A DNA stretch of 64,000 bases from Pseudomonadota bacterium (GTDB lineage: Bacteria > Pseudomonadota > Gammaproteobacteria > Enterobacterales > Enterobacteriaceae), in NCBI GenBank assembly GCA_018261615.1, contig JAGTSE010000011.1, positions 1-64,000 of the forward strand, read 5' to 3'. The position numbers and the translations under genes are program-made. A model generated the notes under the pieces. It saw only the letters and a list, made by a program, of their open reading frames with translations, searched no databases and had not been told where the DNA came from. Within the stretch, counting starts at the first letter, position 1. Every line of letters starts with the position of its first letter. Shown piece by piece: positions 51,296 through 62,395 of the stretch.

Positions 51296-53516
51296 TCCGC
51301 GCAGCGGCAACCAGCCCCTGGCCGAAGGCAATTCCGCCATCACCGGCCGGGAGCTGATGCGGGAAGAGCAAGGTGAAATCAGAAAGCCAGGTTTGCAGGC
51401 GCGCCTTCAGCAGGCGGTTATGCAGCACGCCGCCGCTGAATACCAGCGTCTGAATACCGCGTCGCTCTGCCTGTTCGCGGGCAAGGCTCGCCAGCCCTTG
51501 CGCCAGCGCGTCGTGAAACGCCCACGCACGCTGCGCGGGTGATGCCTGCCAGCCCAGCCATTGCCGCCAGAAGGTGGCAAGATCCAGTTGGTTTCCGCAT
51601 AGTGGCAGCGTGACGGGGTGATCCACCACGGAGACAGACGCCGCCAGCGCTTCAAGCTGGCAGGCAGCTTCGCCTTCATAACTCAGTTGCAGCGGCGTGC
51701 AACCCAGCGCACAGGCCACTGCATCAAATAAACGTCCACAGGAAGACGCCAGCGGCGCGTTGATGCCGCGCTCAATAGCGCGCGCCAGCAGCGGCCAGTT
51801 TTGTTGCCGGAGAACAGCAGTTTCCGCATAATCTTGCCACCCAGGCACAAACGACAGCATCTGCGCCAGCAGGTTGCGCCACGGCTGCCGCGCGGCCAGA
51901 TCACCGCCAGGTAACGCCACCGCCGGTAAGCCGCCAAGGTGCTCACATTCGCGATAATTGACGCGCAAACATTCGCCGCCCCACAGCGCACCACTCTCCC
52001 CCATGCCAATACCGTCCAGCGTCAGCGCAATCACATCGCCGCCGTCGAGCGGCCAGTGGTGCTCGCCGAGACACGCTGCGGCATGCGCATGGTGATGCAG
52101 TACCGTTTGCAGTGGCAATCCGCTGCAATTAGCCCACTGGCTGGTGCGATAGCCGGGATGCGCATCGATGACCAGTTGCTGCGGAGTGAAGTCGTAAATC
52201 GACTGCATCAGGCGCAGCGCGTTGCGCCACTGTGTTTCCACACCTTCATCGGCGAGATCGCCAAAGTGCTGCCCCGGCACCGCAGCCTCACCGCGCAGCA
52301 GGCAAAAGGTGTTTTTCATATCCGCGCCAAGGCACAGCAGCGGCGGTATGGCATTGAACCCTTCCGGCAGGCTCAGCGCATCCGGCACGTAGCCGCGCGA
52401 GCGGCGCAGCATCTCGCCGTTTGCCCGCAGCACGGAGTCATCCATGCGCTGTACAATATCGCGATTGTGCAGTAAAAATCCGGCGGCAATTCCCGCCAGA
52501 TCGACCAGCGCCTGTTCATTCGTGAGGGCGGGCGGTTTGCCGCTAAGATTGCCGGAGGTCATCACCAGCGGGCGCAGCAAACCCTGCGCCAGCAGATGCT
52601 GCAACGGATTGGACGGTAACATGACGCCCACTTCATCCAGACCCGGTGCCACGGCATCACATAAACCGTCAACGATGGATTTCGCTACCAGCACTATCGG
52701 CGCCGCTGGCGTGGCAAGTAAACGCTGCGCATTGGCAGGTAACCCTGCAGCATCCGGCAGCATCACCGCCAGCGGTTTCGCCGGGCGATTTTTACAGGCG
52801 CGCAAATGCTGCACCGCCGCCTGGTTATGTGCATCACAGGCAAGGTGAAAACCGCCAACGCCTTTGATAGCCACCACGCCGCCGCTTTTCAGCAGTGAAA
52901 TCGCGGCCTGCAATGCCGCTTCGCCCGTGGTTTGCCAGACATCGCTGCGCCACTCAAGCTGCGGGCCGCACTGCGGGCAAGCGACGGGCTGAGCGTGGAA
53001 ACGGCGATCGAAGGGACTGCGATACTCAGCTTCGCAGGCCGCACAGAGCGGGAACGCCGCCATCACCGTGTAAGGCCGGTCGTAAGGCATAGCCTTGATA
53101 ATGGTAAAGCGCGGCCCGCAATGGGTGCAGTTGATAAACGGATAACGGTAGCGGCGCTCGCGGGGATCGTTCATCTCCGCAAGGCAGGCGGGGCACGTCG
53201 CCGCATCGGGAACAATTTGCGTATTCATGGTGCCACCCGCGCTCTGGCGGATGGTGAAATCTTGTGGCGGTGATGACCAGTGGAACGGTGAACTGACGAC
53301 GCGATCTATGCGTGCCAGCGGCGGGCAGTGTTGTTGCAGCAGGGTGACGAAATCACCAGCATCGCCGAGCAGGCGAACTTCGACACCCTGTGCATCATTA
53401 CAGACATCGCCCTTGCAACGGTGCTGCTGCGCCAGTTGCCAGACAAAGGGGCGAAAACCCACCCCCTGAACTTTACCGTATACGCGTAAGCAAACACCGT
53501 TGCTGGTTGTCATCAC
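51276..53516 (-). CDS. hypF: Carbamoyltransferase HypF
   Basis: A 746-residue hydrogenase maturation protein that makes the carbamoyl group from carbamoyl phosphate and ATP and passes it to HypE for the NiFe-site cyanide ligands. Domains in order: acylphosphatase ([15 protein letters not shown], residues 14-28), two zinc fingers (CPACLAEM to [15 protein letters not shown] to CPQCGP), YrdC-like ([15 protein letters not shown]), and Kae1-like carbamoyltransferase with [15 protein letters not shown] and [14 protein letters not shown]. It is complete. fdhF lies immediately upstream. Confidence 0.96.
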   Translation of the reverse strand: MMTTSNGVCLRVYGKVQGVGFRPFVWQLAQQHRCKGDVCNDAQGVEVRLLGDAGDFVTLLQQHCPPLARIDRVVSSPFHWSSPPQDFTIRQSAGGTMNTQIVPDAATCPACLAEMNDPRERRYRYPFINCTHCGPRFTIIKAMPYDRPYTVMAAFPLCAACEAEYRSPFDRRFHAQPVACPQCGPQLEWRSDVWQTTGEAALQAAISLLKSGGVVAIKGVGGFHLACDAHNQAAVQHLRACKNRPAKPLAVMLPDAAGLPANAQRLLATPAAPIVLVAKSIVDGLCDAVAPGLDEVGVMLPSNPLQHLLAQGLLRPLVMTSGNLSGKPPALTNEQALVDLAGIAAGFLLHNRDIVQRMDDSVLRANGEMLRRSRGYVPDALSLPEGFNAIPPLLCLGADMKNTFCLLRGEAAVPGQHFGDLADEGVETQWRNALRLMQSIYDFTPQQLVIDAHPGYRTSQWANCSGLPLQTVLHHHAHAAACLGEHHWPLDGGDVIALTLDGIGMGESGALWGGECLRVNYRECEHLGGLPAVALPGGDLAARQPWRNLLAQMLSFVPGWQDYAETAVLRQQNWPLLARAIERGINAPLASSCGRLFDAVACALGCTPLQLSYEGEAACQLEALAASVSVVDHPVTLPLCGNQLDLATFWRQWLGWQASPAQRAWAFHDALAQGLASLAREQAERRGIQTLVFSGGVLHNRLLKARLQTWLSDFTLLFPHQLPAGDGGIAFGQGLVAAARTIAPAL

Positions 53517-53517
53517 A

Positions 53518-55668
53518 TCACTGCATCGCCGCGTTGAGCAAACGATTCTTCATCTGTTGATAAGTGCTCTGAGTGTACTCCTCGGCCCAACGCTGATCGT
53601 TGATCGCACTCACCCGAACGGCGCAGTATTTAGTTTCCGGCGTTTTGGAAATGGGATCCAGATTATCCTGCGTCAGTTCATTACAGGCGCCAATCCACCA
53701 CTGGTAAGTCATATATACGCTGCCATTGTTGATGCGTTCGTTGACATCCGCGCGGGTGATCACTTTGCCCCGGCGTGATTCCACCCACACCAGTTGCCGG
53801 TCTTTCACACCCAGCGCTTCGGCGTCGGCCGGGTTGATCTGCACAAAGCCCGGTTCATCGGCAAGGGTTTGCAACGCGGCACAGTTTCCGGTCATCGAAC
53901 GGCAAGAGTAGTGGCCCACTTCACGTACGGTACAGAGCACCAGCGGGAACTCCTCATCCGGGCGTTCTGCGGGCGCGCGCCACGGCGCGGCGAAAAGATG
54001 GCCTTTGCCGTCCGGGGTATCGAACTTATTGTTCTGATACAGGTACGGCGTACCAGGATGATCGAGGGTCGGGCACGGCCACTGAACATGTCCCATGTCG
54101 CCCATTTTCTCATAGGTAACGCCATAGAACAGTGGGCACAACTCGCGCAGTTCGTCCCAAATCTGCTGATTGTTGTCATAGTGCATCGGGTAGCCCATCT
54201 CGGTGGCGATCAGGCTGATGATCTCCCAGTCACGTTTGACGTTGTACTTCGGTTCAATCGCTTTTTCGAAACGCTGGAAGCCGCGATCGGCGCAGGTAAA
54301 GACGCCGCCATGTTCGCCCCAGGAGGTGGCGGGCAGCAGCACATCAGCCTGTTCGGCGGTTTTGGTCATAAAGATGTCCTGCACCACCACAAAATCGAGC
54401 GCTTCGAAACCTTTACGCACCAGTCCCAAATCCGCTTCGGTCTGCAACGGATCTTCGCCCATGATGTAATAGGCTTTCACCTTGCCTTCCAGCGCCAGGT
54501 GCGGTACTTCGGTAATGCGGACGCCGACTTTGTCATCCATCACTGCCGGATCGATGCCCCAGGCTTTGGCAAATTTTGCCCGCACCTCAGGATTCACTAC
54601 ATCCTGATAGCCGGGGAACTGGTTGGGGATCACGCCCATATCGCACGCGCCCTGCACATTATTCTGGCCGCGCACCGGGCCGACGCCGACATTTTCACGC
54701 CCAAGATTCCCGGTCAGTAGCGCCAGGCTGGAAAGTCCTTTCACCACATCCACTGCCTGGCCGAACTGCGTCACCCCCATGCCCCACATAATGGTGGCGG
54801 ATGGCGCTGCCGCGTAGGTGCGCATCGCCTGGCGAACCTGTTTCGCCGGAACGCCGGTCAGATGCTCCACCGCTTCCGGCGCATAGTCTTTAACCATTTC
54901 ACGATAGGCATCCAGCCCGGTGGTAAAGCTGGCGACATAATCTTTGTCGTACAGATCTTCTTCCAGCAGCACATAGCCGAAAGCGTTGACCAGCGCCATA
55001 TTACAACCGTTTTTGAGTTGCAGATGCTGATCGGCGATACGCGCGGTCTCAATGCGGCGCGGATCGCAAACAATAATTTTGGCCCCTTTCTGTTTGGCTT
55101 TGATCACCCGGCGCGCGACGATCGGGTGCGAATCGGCACAGTTATAGCCAAATACCAGCAGGCAACTGGAATTTTCGATATCGCCGATAGAGTTACTCAT
55201 CGCACCGTTGCCAAGGGTTTCCTGCAAACCCGCCACCGACGGGCCGTGGCAGACGCGGGCGCAACAGTCGACGTTATTGGTGTTGATTACGGCACGGGCG
55301 AATTTCTGCATCACATAATTAGTTTCATTGCCCGTACCGCGAGATGAACCAGTGGTCATAATGGCGCGCGGGCCATATTTGGCTTTGATTTCACTGAGGC
55401 GCTTCGCGGTATAGCGGATCGCTTCATCCCAGCTAACGGGGGTCAATTTGCCGCCTTTTTCGTAACGAATCATCGGCTGAGTAAGACGCGGCGTCAGCAG
55501 TTTGGTGTCGTTAAGAAAATCCCAGCCATAGTAGCCTTTCAGGCAGAGTTCATTCTGGTTGGTGTGACCGTTTGCCGCTTCTGCGCGGATGATTTTTCCG
55601 TCGTCGACAACCAGTTTCAGTTTGCAGCCCGCGCCGCAGTATGGGCATACACTTGTGATTTTTTTCAT
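53518..55668 (-). CDS. fdhF: Formate dehydrogenase H, cysteine variant
   Basis: A 716-residue molybdopterin formate dehydrogenase, the formate-oxidising part of formate hydrogenlyase. The [4Fe-4S] ligands are in VCPYCGAGC (Cys8, 11, 15) and Cys42 in LCLKGYYG. The active site reads [14 protein letters not shown]: residue 140, selenocysteine in E. coli FdhF, is cysteine encoded by TGC at 55249-55251. The rest aligns with E. coli FdhF to the C-terminus, and the length differs by one residue. His141 and the lysine of the cluster loop are retained. In E. coli fdhF is elsewhere; here it sits between hydN and hypF with a one-base gap to hypF. Confidence 0.94.
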   Translation of the reverse strand: MKKITSVCPYCGAGCKLKLVVDDGKIIRAEAANGHTNQNELCLKGYYGWDFLNDTKLLTPRLTQPMIRYEKGGKLTPVSWDEAIRYTAKRLSEIKAKYGPRAIMTTGSSRGTGNETNYVMQKFARAVINTNNVDCCARVCHGPSVAGLQETLGNGAMSNSIGDIENSSCLLVFGYNCADSHPIVARRVIKAKQKGAKIIVCDPRRIETARIADQHLQLKNGCNMALVNAFGYVLLEEDLYDKDYVASFTTGLDAYREMVKDYAPEAVEHLTGVPAKQVRQAMRTYAAAPSATIMWGMGVTQFGQAVDVVKGLSSLALLTGNLGRENVGVGPVRGQNNVQGACDMGVIPNQFPGYQDVVNPEVRAKFAKAWGIDPAVMDDKVGVRITEVPHLALEGKVKAYYIMGEDPLQTEADLGLVRKGFEALDFVVVQDIFMTKTAEQADVLLPATSWGEHGGVFTCADRGFQRFEKAIEPKYNVKRDWEIISLIATEMGYPMHYDNNQQIWDELRELCPLFYGVTYEKMGDMGHVQWPCPTLDHPGTPYLYQNNKFDTPDGKGHLFAAPWRAPAERPDEEFPLVLCTVREVGHYSCRSMTGNCAALQTLADEPGFVQINPADAEALGVKDRQLVWVESRRGKVITRADVNERINNGSVYMTYQWWIGACNELTQDNLDPISKTPETKYCAVRVSAINDQRWAEEYTQSTYQQMKNRLLNAAMQ

Positions 55669-55704
55669 CAGTAACAGACCTGTTAAAAGTGAAAGTCAGA
55701 TTGT

Positions 55705-56250
55705 TTAGAACACCAGAGAAACAGTACTGTCCAGCGCGGCGCGACGACGTTTCTCCGCGCTCATTTGTTCCAGTAAATTGCGATCGACACAGACCAGCGC
55801 TTTCGTCGGACACGCCTGTATACAGGCCGGGCCGCTTTCGCTGTGGTGGCACAAATCGCATTTGTTGGCTTCGGCTTTTTCTGCGCGAACATTCAGCCCT
55901 GCGCCACTATGGCGAATCACCGGGCGCACAACCACTTCCATCGCGCCGTACGGGCAGGCCACGACACAGGTTTTGCAGCCAATGCAGCGTTCCTGCATCA
56001 CATTCACAAATCCTTCGTCACGGCTAATGGCACCGTTCGGGCAGACATTGGCGCACGGCGCGTCTTCGCACTGACGACAGAGTGTCGCTGTCGAGACATT
56101 CACACCTTTGACGACATGGATACGCGGTAAAAAGCTCTCAGGCGTGAGCGCCGCGCAGTTTTGGTTTTCCTGATGAGACACCACGCAGGCGACCTCGCAG
56201 GTGCGGCAGCCAATGCATTTTGCAGCGTCCGCCATGATAAATCGGTTCAT
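55705..56250 (-). CDS. hydN: Ferredoxin-like electron carrier HydN
   Basis: A 181-residue polyferredoxin with four [4Fe-4S] cluster motifs: CIGCRTCEVAC, CRQCEDAPCANVCP, CIGCKTCVVACP and CDLCHHSESGPACIQACP. It resembles E. coli HydN, thought to carry electrons from FdhF. The ATG at 56250 (MNRFIMADAAKCIG) is the conserved start. It is the first gene of hydN-fdhF-hypF, placing electron carrier, dehydrogenase and maturation protein in one anaerobic operon. Confidence 0.94.
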   Translation of the reverse strand: MNRFIMADAAKCIGCRTCEVACVVSHQENQNCAALTPESFLPRIHVVKGVNVSTATLCRQCEDAPCANVCPNGAISRDEGFVNVMQERCIGCKTCVVACPYGAMEVVVRPVIRHSGAGLNVRAEKAEANKCDLCHHSESGPACIQACPTKALVCVDRNLLEQMSAEKRRRAALDSTVSLVF

Positions 56251-56285
56251 TATCTTCTCCGGCAATGTGCTTTATCCCGCCGGAA

Positions 56286-56303
56286 TATTCATAAAACATG
56301 CCA
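56286..56303 (-). promoter_or_regulatory. Weak sigma-54 promoter candidate for hydN
   Basis: CTGGCATGTTTTATGA has the -24 GG element (TGGCA) but GA instead of GC at -12. hydN-hypF is FhlA/sigma-54 dependent in E. coli, so a promoter of this class is expected near here. Confidence 0.3.
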
Positions 56304-56357
56304 GTTTTTAATTTGCTGTTATTTAAGGAAATTTAAAGAAGCGCTCGCGAAGGATGG

Positions 56358-56385
56358 CTGTCATCGACACTTCTGTCGATGACAG
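56358..56385. repeat. Perfect 12-bp inverted repeat between ascG and hydN
   Basis: CTGTCATCGACA, four bases, TGTCGATGACAG. It lies about 110 bp upstream of hydN and 9 bp beyond the ascG stop. The distance suits an enhancer for a sigma-54 activator such as FhlA; it may equally be an ascG terminator stem, though no T run follows. Confidence 0.6.
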
Positions 56386-56394
56386 ATGTCGAGG

Positions 56395-57408
56395 TCAGGC
56401 GTGCGGGCCGGAAATCAGTGAGTCACGTAACATTAATTCGCCGGGAAAGGTTTGCTGAGAAGTGAAGTCGCCACCATCGAGCATAAAGATTAAGCGGTTA
56501 ATCGTCTCTTTGATCATTTCGGTGACCGGTATTTTCACACTGGAAAGCGCCGGAACGGTAAATGGTGCCATAGCAATATCATCGAAACCAATCACCGAGA
56601 CCTGCTGCGGCACACTTATTTTGCTGTCGTGTAACTGTTTAATTGCGCCAATCGCCATGTCGTCATTACTGGCCACCAGCGCGCTAAATTCAACGTTTCG
56701 GGATAAGAGTGTCTGTACACCCTGTGCGCCGCTAACTGGCGTCCATTTCCCTTCAACAATCAACTCATTACGCAATGCAATGTCCTGCTGTGTCAGCGCG
56801 TCTTTATAACCGGATAAACGTTCAATACCGGTAGGAGAATCGAGCGACCCCGTAATAAAAGCAATATCACGGTGACCACGGGAAATTAATTGCGACACCG
56901 CGTTAAAACTTGAGGCTTTTTGATCGGAATAAACACAGTGGCTGCTGTTTTTACGTAAACGGCGGTTAAGCACCATTATTGGCTGCGAATGACTGTCGAT
57001 AATGCTATCCATTTCATCGACGCTCAAAAAACGCGGATAAATAATGATCGCATCACAGCGTAAATCGAGCAGATATTGAATCGCCTGGCGCTCCTCTTCC
57101 GCGCTGTGTTTTCCGTCGGCCAGCAATAACTGGCGGCCTTTGTCTTCGGTCATTCGGGCGGCGTGGAACAGCAATTCGCTAAAATAGACACCGTGATAGA
57201 GGGTGTTGGTTACCACCAGCCCCAGCGTCTGGGTTTTACTGCTCGCCAGGCTACGGGCCAGTAAATTCGGACGATAGCCGCTCTCGGCAATGGCCTGAAA
57301 CACACGGTCTTTCGTCTCTTCGCTGACATATCCCTTGCCCGTCAGGACACGCGAAACCGTTGCTTTCGACACGCCTGCCCGCTTCGCCACCTCCAGCATT
57401 GTCGCCAT
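56395..57408 (-). CDS. ascG: LacI-family repressor AscG
   Basis: A 337-residue LacI/GalR regulator of the asc beta-glucoside operon. The HTH is MLEVAKRAGVSKATVSRVLTGKG at residues 4-26, followed by the hinge YRPNLLARSLAS and a periplasmic-binding-protein-like effector domain (GLVVTNTLYHGVYFSELL, GFDDIAMAPF). It is divergent from ascFB and close in length to the E. coli protein. A second, closely similar regulator is at 62396-63391. Confidence 0.94.
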   Translation of the reverse strand: MATMLEVAKRAGVSKATVSRVLTGKGYVSEETKDRVFQAIAESGYRPNLLARSLASSKTQTLGLVVTNTLYHGVYFSELLFHAARMTEDKGRQLLLADGKHSAEEERQAIQYLLDLRCDAIIIYPRFLSVDEMDSIIDSHSQPIMVLNRRLRKNSSHCVYSDQKASSFNAVSQLISRGHRDIAFITGSLDSPTGIERLSGYKDALTQQDIALRNELIVEGKWTPVSGAQGVQTLLSRNVEFSALVASNDDMAIGAIKQLHDSKISVPQQVSVIGFDDIAMAPFTVPALSSVKIPVTEMIKETINRLIFMLDGGDFTSQQTFPGELMLRDSLISGPHA

Positions 57409-57508
57409 CTTTTCCCCCTGAAAATGTTATCAGCCGAAGTGTACTTCAGGCGTTGCGTTTAATGGAACTCTTTACGCCGTACAGCGATTTCACACCCCGC
57501 AATCTCAT

Positions 57509-57526
57509 AAGTGATCGTTGTCACGA
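57509..57526. promoter_or_regulatory. Candidate CRP site between ascG and ascF
   Basis: GTGA-N6-TCAC (GTGATCGTTGTCAC) at 57511-57524, symmetrical and well placed for cAMP-CRP control of the asc genes. Confidence 0.55.
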
Positions 57527-57585
57527 TTTAAAAAATTAGCGTTTTTTAGTCCTTGTTTACTACAAATAAACTCTTCATGATTTTG

Positions 57586-57599
57586 TGGAACCGGTTACC
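57586..57599. promoter_or_regulatory. Candidate AscG operator
   Basis: TGGAACCGGTTACC resembles the E. coli AscG site TGAAACCGGTTTCA with the central AACCGGTT intact. It lies about 75 bp before ascF. Confidence 0.65.
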
Positions 57600-57671
57600 T
57601 ATTTCATATTTCACAGCCGCCAGTCGTGACTGTGAGCCAGTACCTTATTGATAAAAAAGGATAATAACTCC

Positions 57672-59114
57672 ATGGCTAAGAATTATGCGGCGCTGGCCCA
57701 CTCGGTGGTTGATGCGCTGGGCGGCGCGGGAAATATCGCGGCCGTCACGCACTGTATGACGCGTTTGCGCTTTGTGGTGAAAGATGAGATGCGCATCGAC
57801 AGCCCGACGCTGAAAAGCATCAGCGGCGTAATGGGCGTGGTGCGTAACGACAAACAGTGCCAGGTGATTATCGGCAATACCGTCTCCCAGGCCTTCCGCG
57901 AAGTGGTCAGTCTGCTGCCGCAAAACCTGCAGCCGGTTGAAGAGCCCGACACACAAAAACTGACGCTGAAGCGCATTGGCGCGGGCATTCTTGATGCGCT
58001 GATCGGTACCATGTCGCCGCTTATTCCGGCGATCATCGGCGGCTCAATGGTGAAACTGCTGGCCATGGTGCTGGAGATGACCGGCGCGCTGCCAAAAGGC
58101 TCCTCCACGCTGACCATTTTGACGGTGATCGGCGATGGCGCCTTCTTCTTCCTGCCGCTGATGGTTGCGGCCTCGGCGGCGGTGAAATTCAAAACCAATA
58201 TGTCGCTGGCGATTGCCATTGCGGGCGTGCTGGTGCATCCGGGCTTTATTGAATTGATGGCGAAAGCCGCGCAGGGCGAGCACGTTGAGTTCGCACTGGT
58301 GCCGGTGACGGCGGTGAAATACACCTACACGGTGATCCCGGCGCTGGTGATGACCTGGTGCCTGTCGTATATCGAGCGCTGGGTCGATCGCATCACCCCA
58401 GCGGTAACGAAAAACTTCCTTAAACCGATGCTGATTGTGCTGATTGCCGCGCCGCTGGCGATTGTGCTGATTGGCCCGCTGGGCATCTGGATCGGTAGTG
58501 CTATCTCCACGCTGGTGTATACCATTCACGGTTACCTGGGCTGGCTCTCCGTCGCCATCATGGGCGCGCTGTGGCCACTGCTGGTGATGACCGGGATGCA
58601 TCGCGTCTTTACGCCGACCATCATTCAGACCATTGCCGAAACCGGCAAAGAGGGCATGGTAATGCCATCTGAAATTGGCGCGAACCTGTCGCTTGGCGGC
58701 TCTTCGCTCGCCGTGGCGTGGAAAACGAAAAACCCGGAACTGCGCCAGACGGCAATGGCGGCAGCGGCTTCCGCCATTCTGGCGGGGATTTCCGAACCAG
58801 CGCTGTACGGTGTGGCCCTTCGCCTGAAACGTCCGCTGATCGCCAGCCTGATTAGCGGCTTTATCTGCGGCGCAGTCGCTGGCATTGCCGGGCTGGCCAG
58901 CCACTCGATGGCCGCGCCGGGCTTATTTACCAGCGTGCAGTTCTTCGACCCGGCCAATCCAATGTCCATCGTCTGGGTATTTGGTGTGATGGCGCTGGCC
59001 GTGGTGCTGTCGTTCGTGCTGACTTTACTGTTGGGATTTGAAGATATTCCGGTAGAAAACGCGAGCAAACCGCAGGCAGCACAGCCGATCAATGTTGAAG
59101 CAGCACGCGCCTGA
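57672..59114 (+). CDS. ascF: Beta-glucoside PTS IIBC permease AscF
   Basis: A 480-residue PTS EIIBC for arbutin, salicin and cellobiose-type sugars. The IIB domain has its phosphocysteine at Cys28 in THCMTRLRF, and the IIC domain (about residues 105-460) contains IGTMSPLIPAIIGGSMVKLL, GITEPA-like GISEPALYGVALRLKRP and MTGMHRVFTP. The start at 57672 (MAKNYAALAHS) matches E. coli AscF; the earlier ATG at 57648 adds eight unlikely residues. Its phosphoryl donor would be a glucose-type IIA, as no IIA domain is attached. Confidence 0.95.
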   Translation: MAKNYAALAHSVVDALGGAGNIAAVTHCMTRLRFVVKDEMRIDSPTLKSISGVMGVVRNDKQCQVIIGNTVSQAFREVVSLLPQNLQPVEEPDTQKLTLKRIGAGILDALIGTMSPLIPAIIGGSMVKLLAMVLEMTGALPKGSSTLTILTVIGDGAFFFLPLMVAASAAVKFKTNMSLAIAIAGVLVHPGFIELMAKAAQGEHVEFALVPVTAVKYTYTVIPALVMTWCLSYIERWVDRITPAVTKNFLKPMLIVLIAAPLAIVLIGPLGIWIGSAISTLVYTIHGYLGWLSVAIMGALWPLLVMTGMHRVFTPTIIQTIAETGKEGMVMPSEIGANLSLGGSSLAVAWKTKNPELRQTAMAAAASAILAGISEPALYGVALRLKRPLIASLISGFICGAVAGIAGLASHSMAAPGLFTSVQFFDPANPMSIVWVFGVMALAVVLSFVLTLLLGFEDIPVENASKPQAAQPINVEAARA

Positions 59115-60560
<1,446 letters not shown>

Positions 60561-60684
60561 ACGTGTGGCACTGACCAGGCTCATATGGGGCAAAGTTTTG
60601 TCGACCAGTAGAAGGTGTAGCCGTCATCCGGCAAAACCGAAAATCGGACGACCATTTTTTACAGGTTTACCGGCAAAGTCAGCA

Positions 60685-61392
60685 TTACAGCCCGACAGCA
60701 AATAATCGTAAAAACGCCGCCTTGCCTTCCCCGGTAATGGTCACTTCACGGTAGCCCGGCGTTCTGCGCAGCCAGCCCTGCTGTTCGAAGGCGATAAGCA
60801 GCGCGGCGCCTGCATCACCGCCAAGATGAAAATGCCTTTCGCTCCAGTCCAGACACGCGCAACAGGGTTTGCGACGAGTATGTGGATCGAGCGTCACGCC
60901 GATCTTTTCCAGTTGCCGTTTACCAACATTCGTCACCACACTGCCATCGTCAGTTATCCAGCCTTCACGCTGCAAAAACGCGTAGATGCCCACCGCAATT
61001 TCACCGGCAAGATGATCATAACAGGTGCGTGCCTGCCGCAATTCCGGCGGCGTACGGCTGGTCAGCGCACGCCCTGCACGCATCGACACGCCCATCATAT
61101 TTTCCAGCAGTGCAGCGATATCGCTGCCCGCCAGCCGGTAGTAGCGGTGCCGCCCCTGCGAAACACAGACCAGCAGGCCATGATTTAACAGCCGGTTCAG
61201 GTGAGCACTGGCGGTTGAAGGGGCAATATCCGCCACGGTGCTCAGTTCCGTCGCCGTCCACGCTCGTCCATCCATCAGCGCGCACAGCATCCGCGAGCGC
61301 GAAGGATCGGCCATCGCACTGGCGATACCGGCAAGCGCCTCTTCCAGCACCAGCGTGTTGCTGTGTGCCGCAGATAAACCGGGTAAACTCAT
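60685..61392 (-). CDS. ArsR-type winged-helix regulator with C-terminal cysteine motif
   Basis: A 235-residue regulator. The ArsR-type HTH (about residues 25-90) includes [23 protein letters not shown] and [19 protein letters not shown]. The longer C-terminal part has the cysteine-rich motif [18 protein letters not shown] (about residues 172-189) and a final winged-helix-like segment. The cysteines could bind metal or sense electrophiles. It is the last gene of a three-gene operon, overlapping the ACT gene by four bases. The regulated signal is unknown. Confidence 0.82.
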   Translation of the reverse strand: MSLPGLSAAHSNTLVLEEALAGIASAMADPSRSRMLCALMDGRAWTATELSTVADIAPSTASAHLNRLLNHGLLVCVSQGRHRYYRLAGSDIAALLENMMGVSMRAGRALTSRTPPELRQARTCYDHLAGEIAVGIYAFLQREGWITDDGSVVTNVGKRQLEKIGVTLDPHTRRKPCCACLDWSERHFHLGGDAGAALLIAFEQQGWLRRTPGYREVTITGEGKAAFLRLFAVGL

Positions 61393-61778
61393 GTCGTCCC
61401 CTTCCAGGGTTGCGTGACCTTGCGGGTCAGCGGATCGTTGTCGGTCAGCAGAATCAGGCGATTATCATGATCGCTGTACTGCACAAGAATATTGATACCG
61501 TGTTGCGCGATCGTGCGGGCAATAGCGCCTAACTCACCGGGTTTTTCCTGTTTCAGTTTGCGGATCACCGGCTTTGCGACATTGCGCACTGTAAACCCGG
61601 CAGCCTCCAGAACCTGGCGGGCGCGTTCGCCGTCGGCCACCAGAAAATGGGCATGGCTTTCACTCCCGATGCTGAAAACACCGCCGCCTTCCAGACCCAC
61701 ACCGTTTTTACCCAGCGTTTCACCCAATGATGCCAGCCCGCCGGGCACATTGGTAAGCATAACGTGAATATCATACAT
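61389..61778 (-). CDS. ACT-domain amino acid-binding protein
   Basis: A 129-residue protein with two ACT-like halves. Residues 1-62 contain [20 protein letters not shown], and residues 65-129 contain [21 protein letters not shown], each with the Gly-rich ligand loop of ACT domains. The start at 61778 has AGGGAAG upstream; the longer frame to 61922 is leader. It overlaps its neighbours on both sides. ACT domains bind amino acids as allosteric signals; here the domain stands alone, so it may sense a ligand for the operon's regulator or enzyme. Confidence 0.8.
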   Translation of the reverse strand: MYDIHVMLTNVPGGLASLGETLGKNGVGLEGGGVFSIGSESHAHFLVADGERARQVLEAAGFTVRNVAKPVIRKLKQEKPGELGAIARTIAQHGINILVQYSDHDNRLILLTDNDPLTRKVTQPWKGTT

Positions 61779-62094
61779 GGTCGGTCTTCCCTGCTGCGGA
61801 GGAATAATCGCGAAAAACCTGTGCGACACGGATACGGTAAAACGAGAAAATCGAGCGCCGTCCTTCCGCCTGCGCCGCCAGGTGCAGGAGGTTGCCCTTC
61901 CATGCCAGCACCGCCTCTTCATCCCGCCACCAGGATAATGACAAAATCTTCCCTTCCGTACTCAAGCTCTGAAAGCGTTCAATGGCGATAAAACCCTCGA
62001 TGTCTGCCAGTTGCGGCTTGAGTTCCGCGGCTAATTGCAGGTAACGATCCTGCTTGCCAGCGGCAACATCGGCTTCAAACAGTACAGCGATCAT
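61771..62094 (-). CDS. Antibiotic biosynthesis monooxygenase (ABM) domain protein
   Basis: A 107-residue dimeric ferredoxin-like-fold protein of the ABM family ([51 protein letters not shown]). ABM proteins include cofactor-free monooxygenases and heme-degrading enzymes, but the substrate cannot be deduced. It is the first gene of ABM-ACT-ArsR, overlapping the ACT gene by eight bases. Confidence 0.83.
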   Translation of the reverse strand: MIAVLFEADVAAGKQDRYLQLAAELKPQLADIEGFIAIERFQSLSTEGKILSLSWWRDEEAVLAWKGNLLHLAAQAEGRRSIFSFYRIRVAQVFRDYSSAAGKTDHV

Positions 62095-62395
<301 letters not shown>

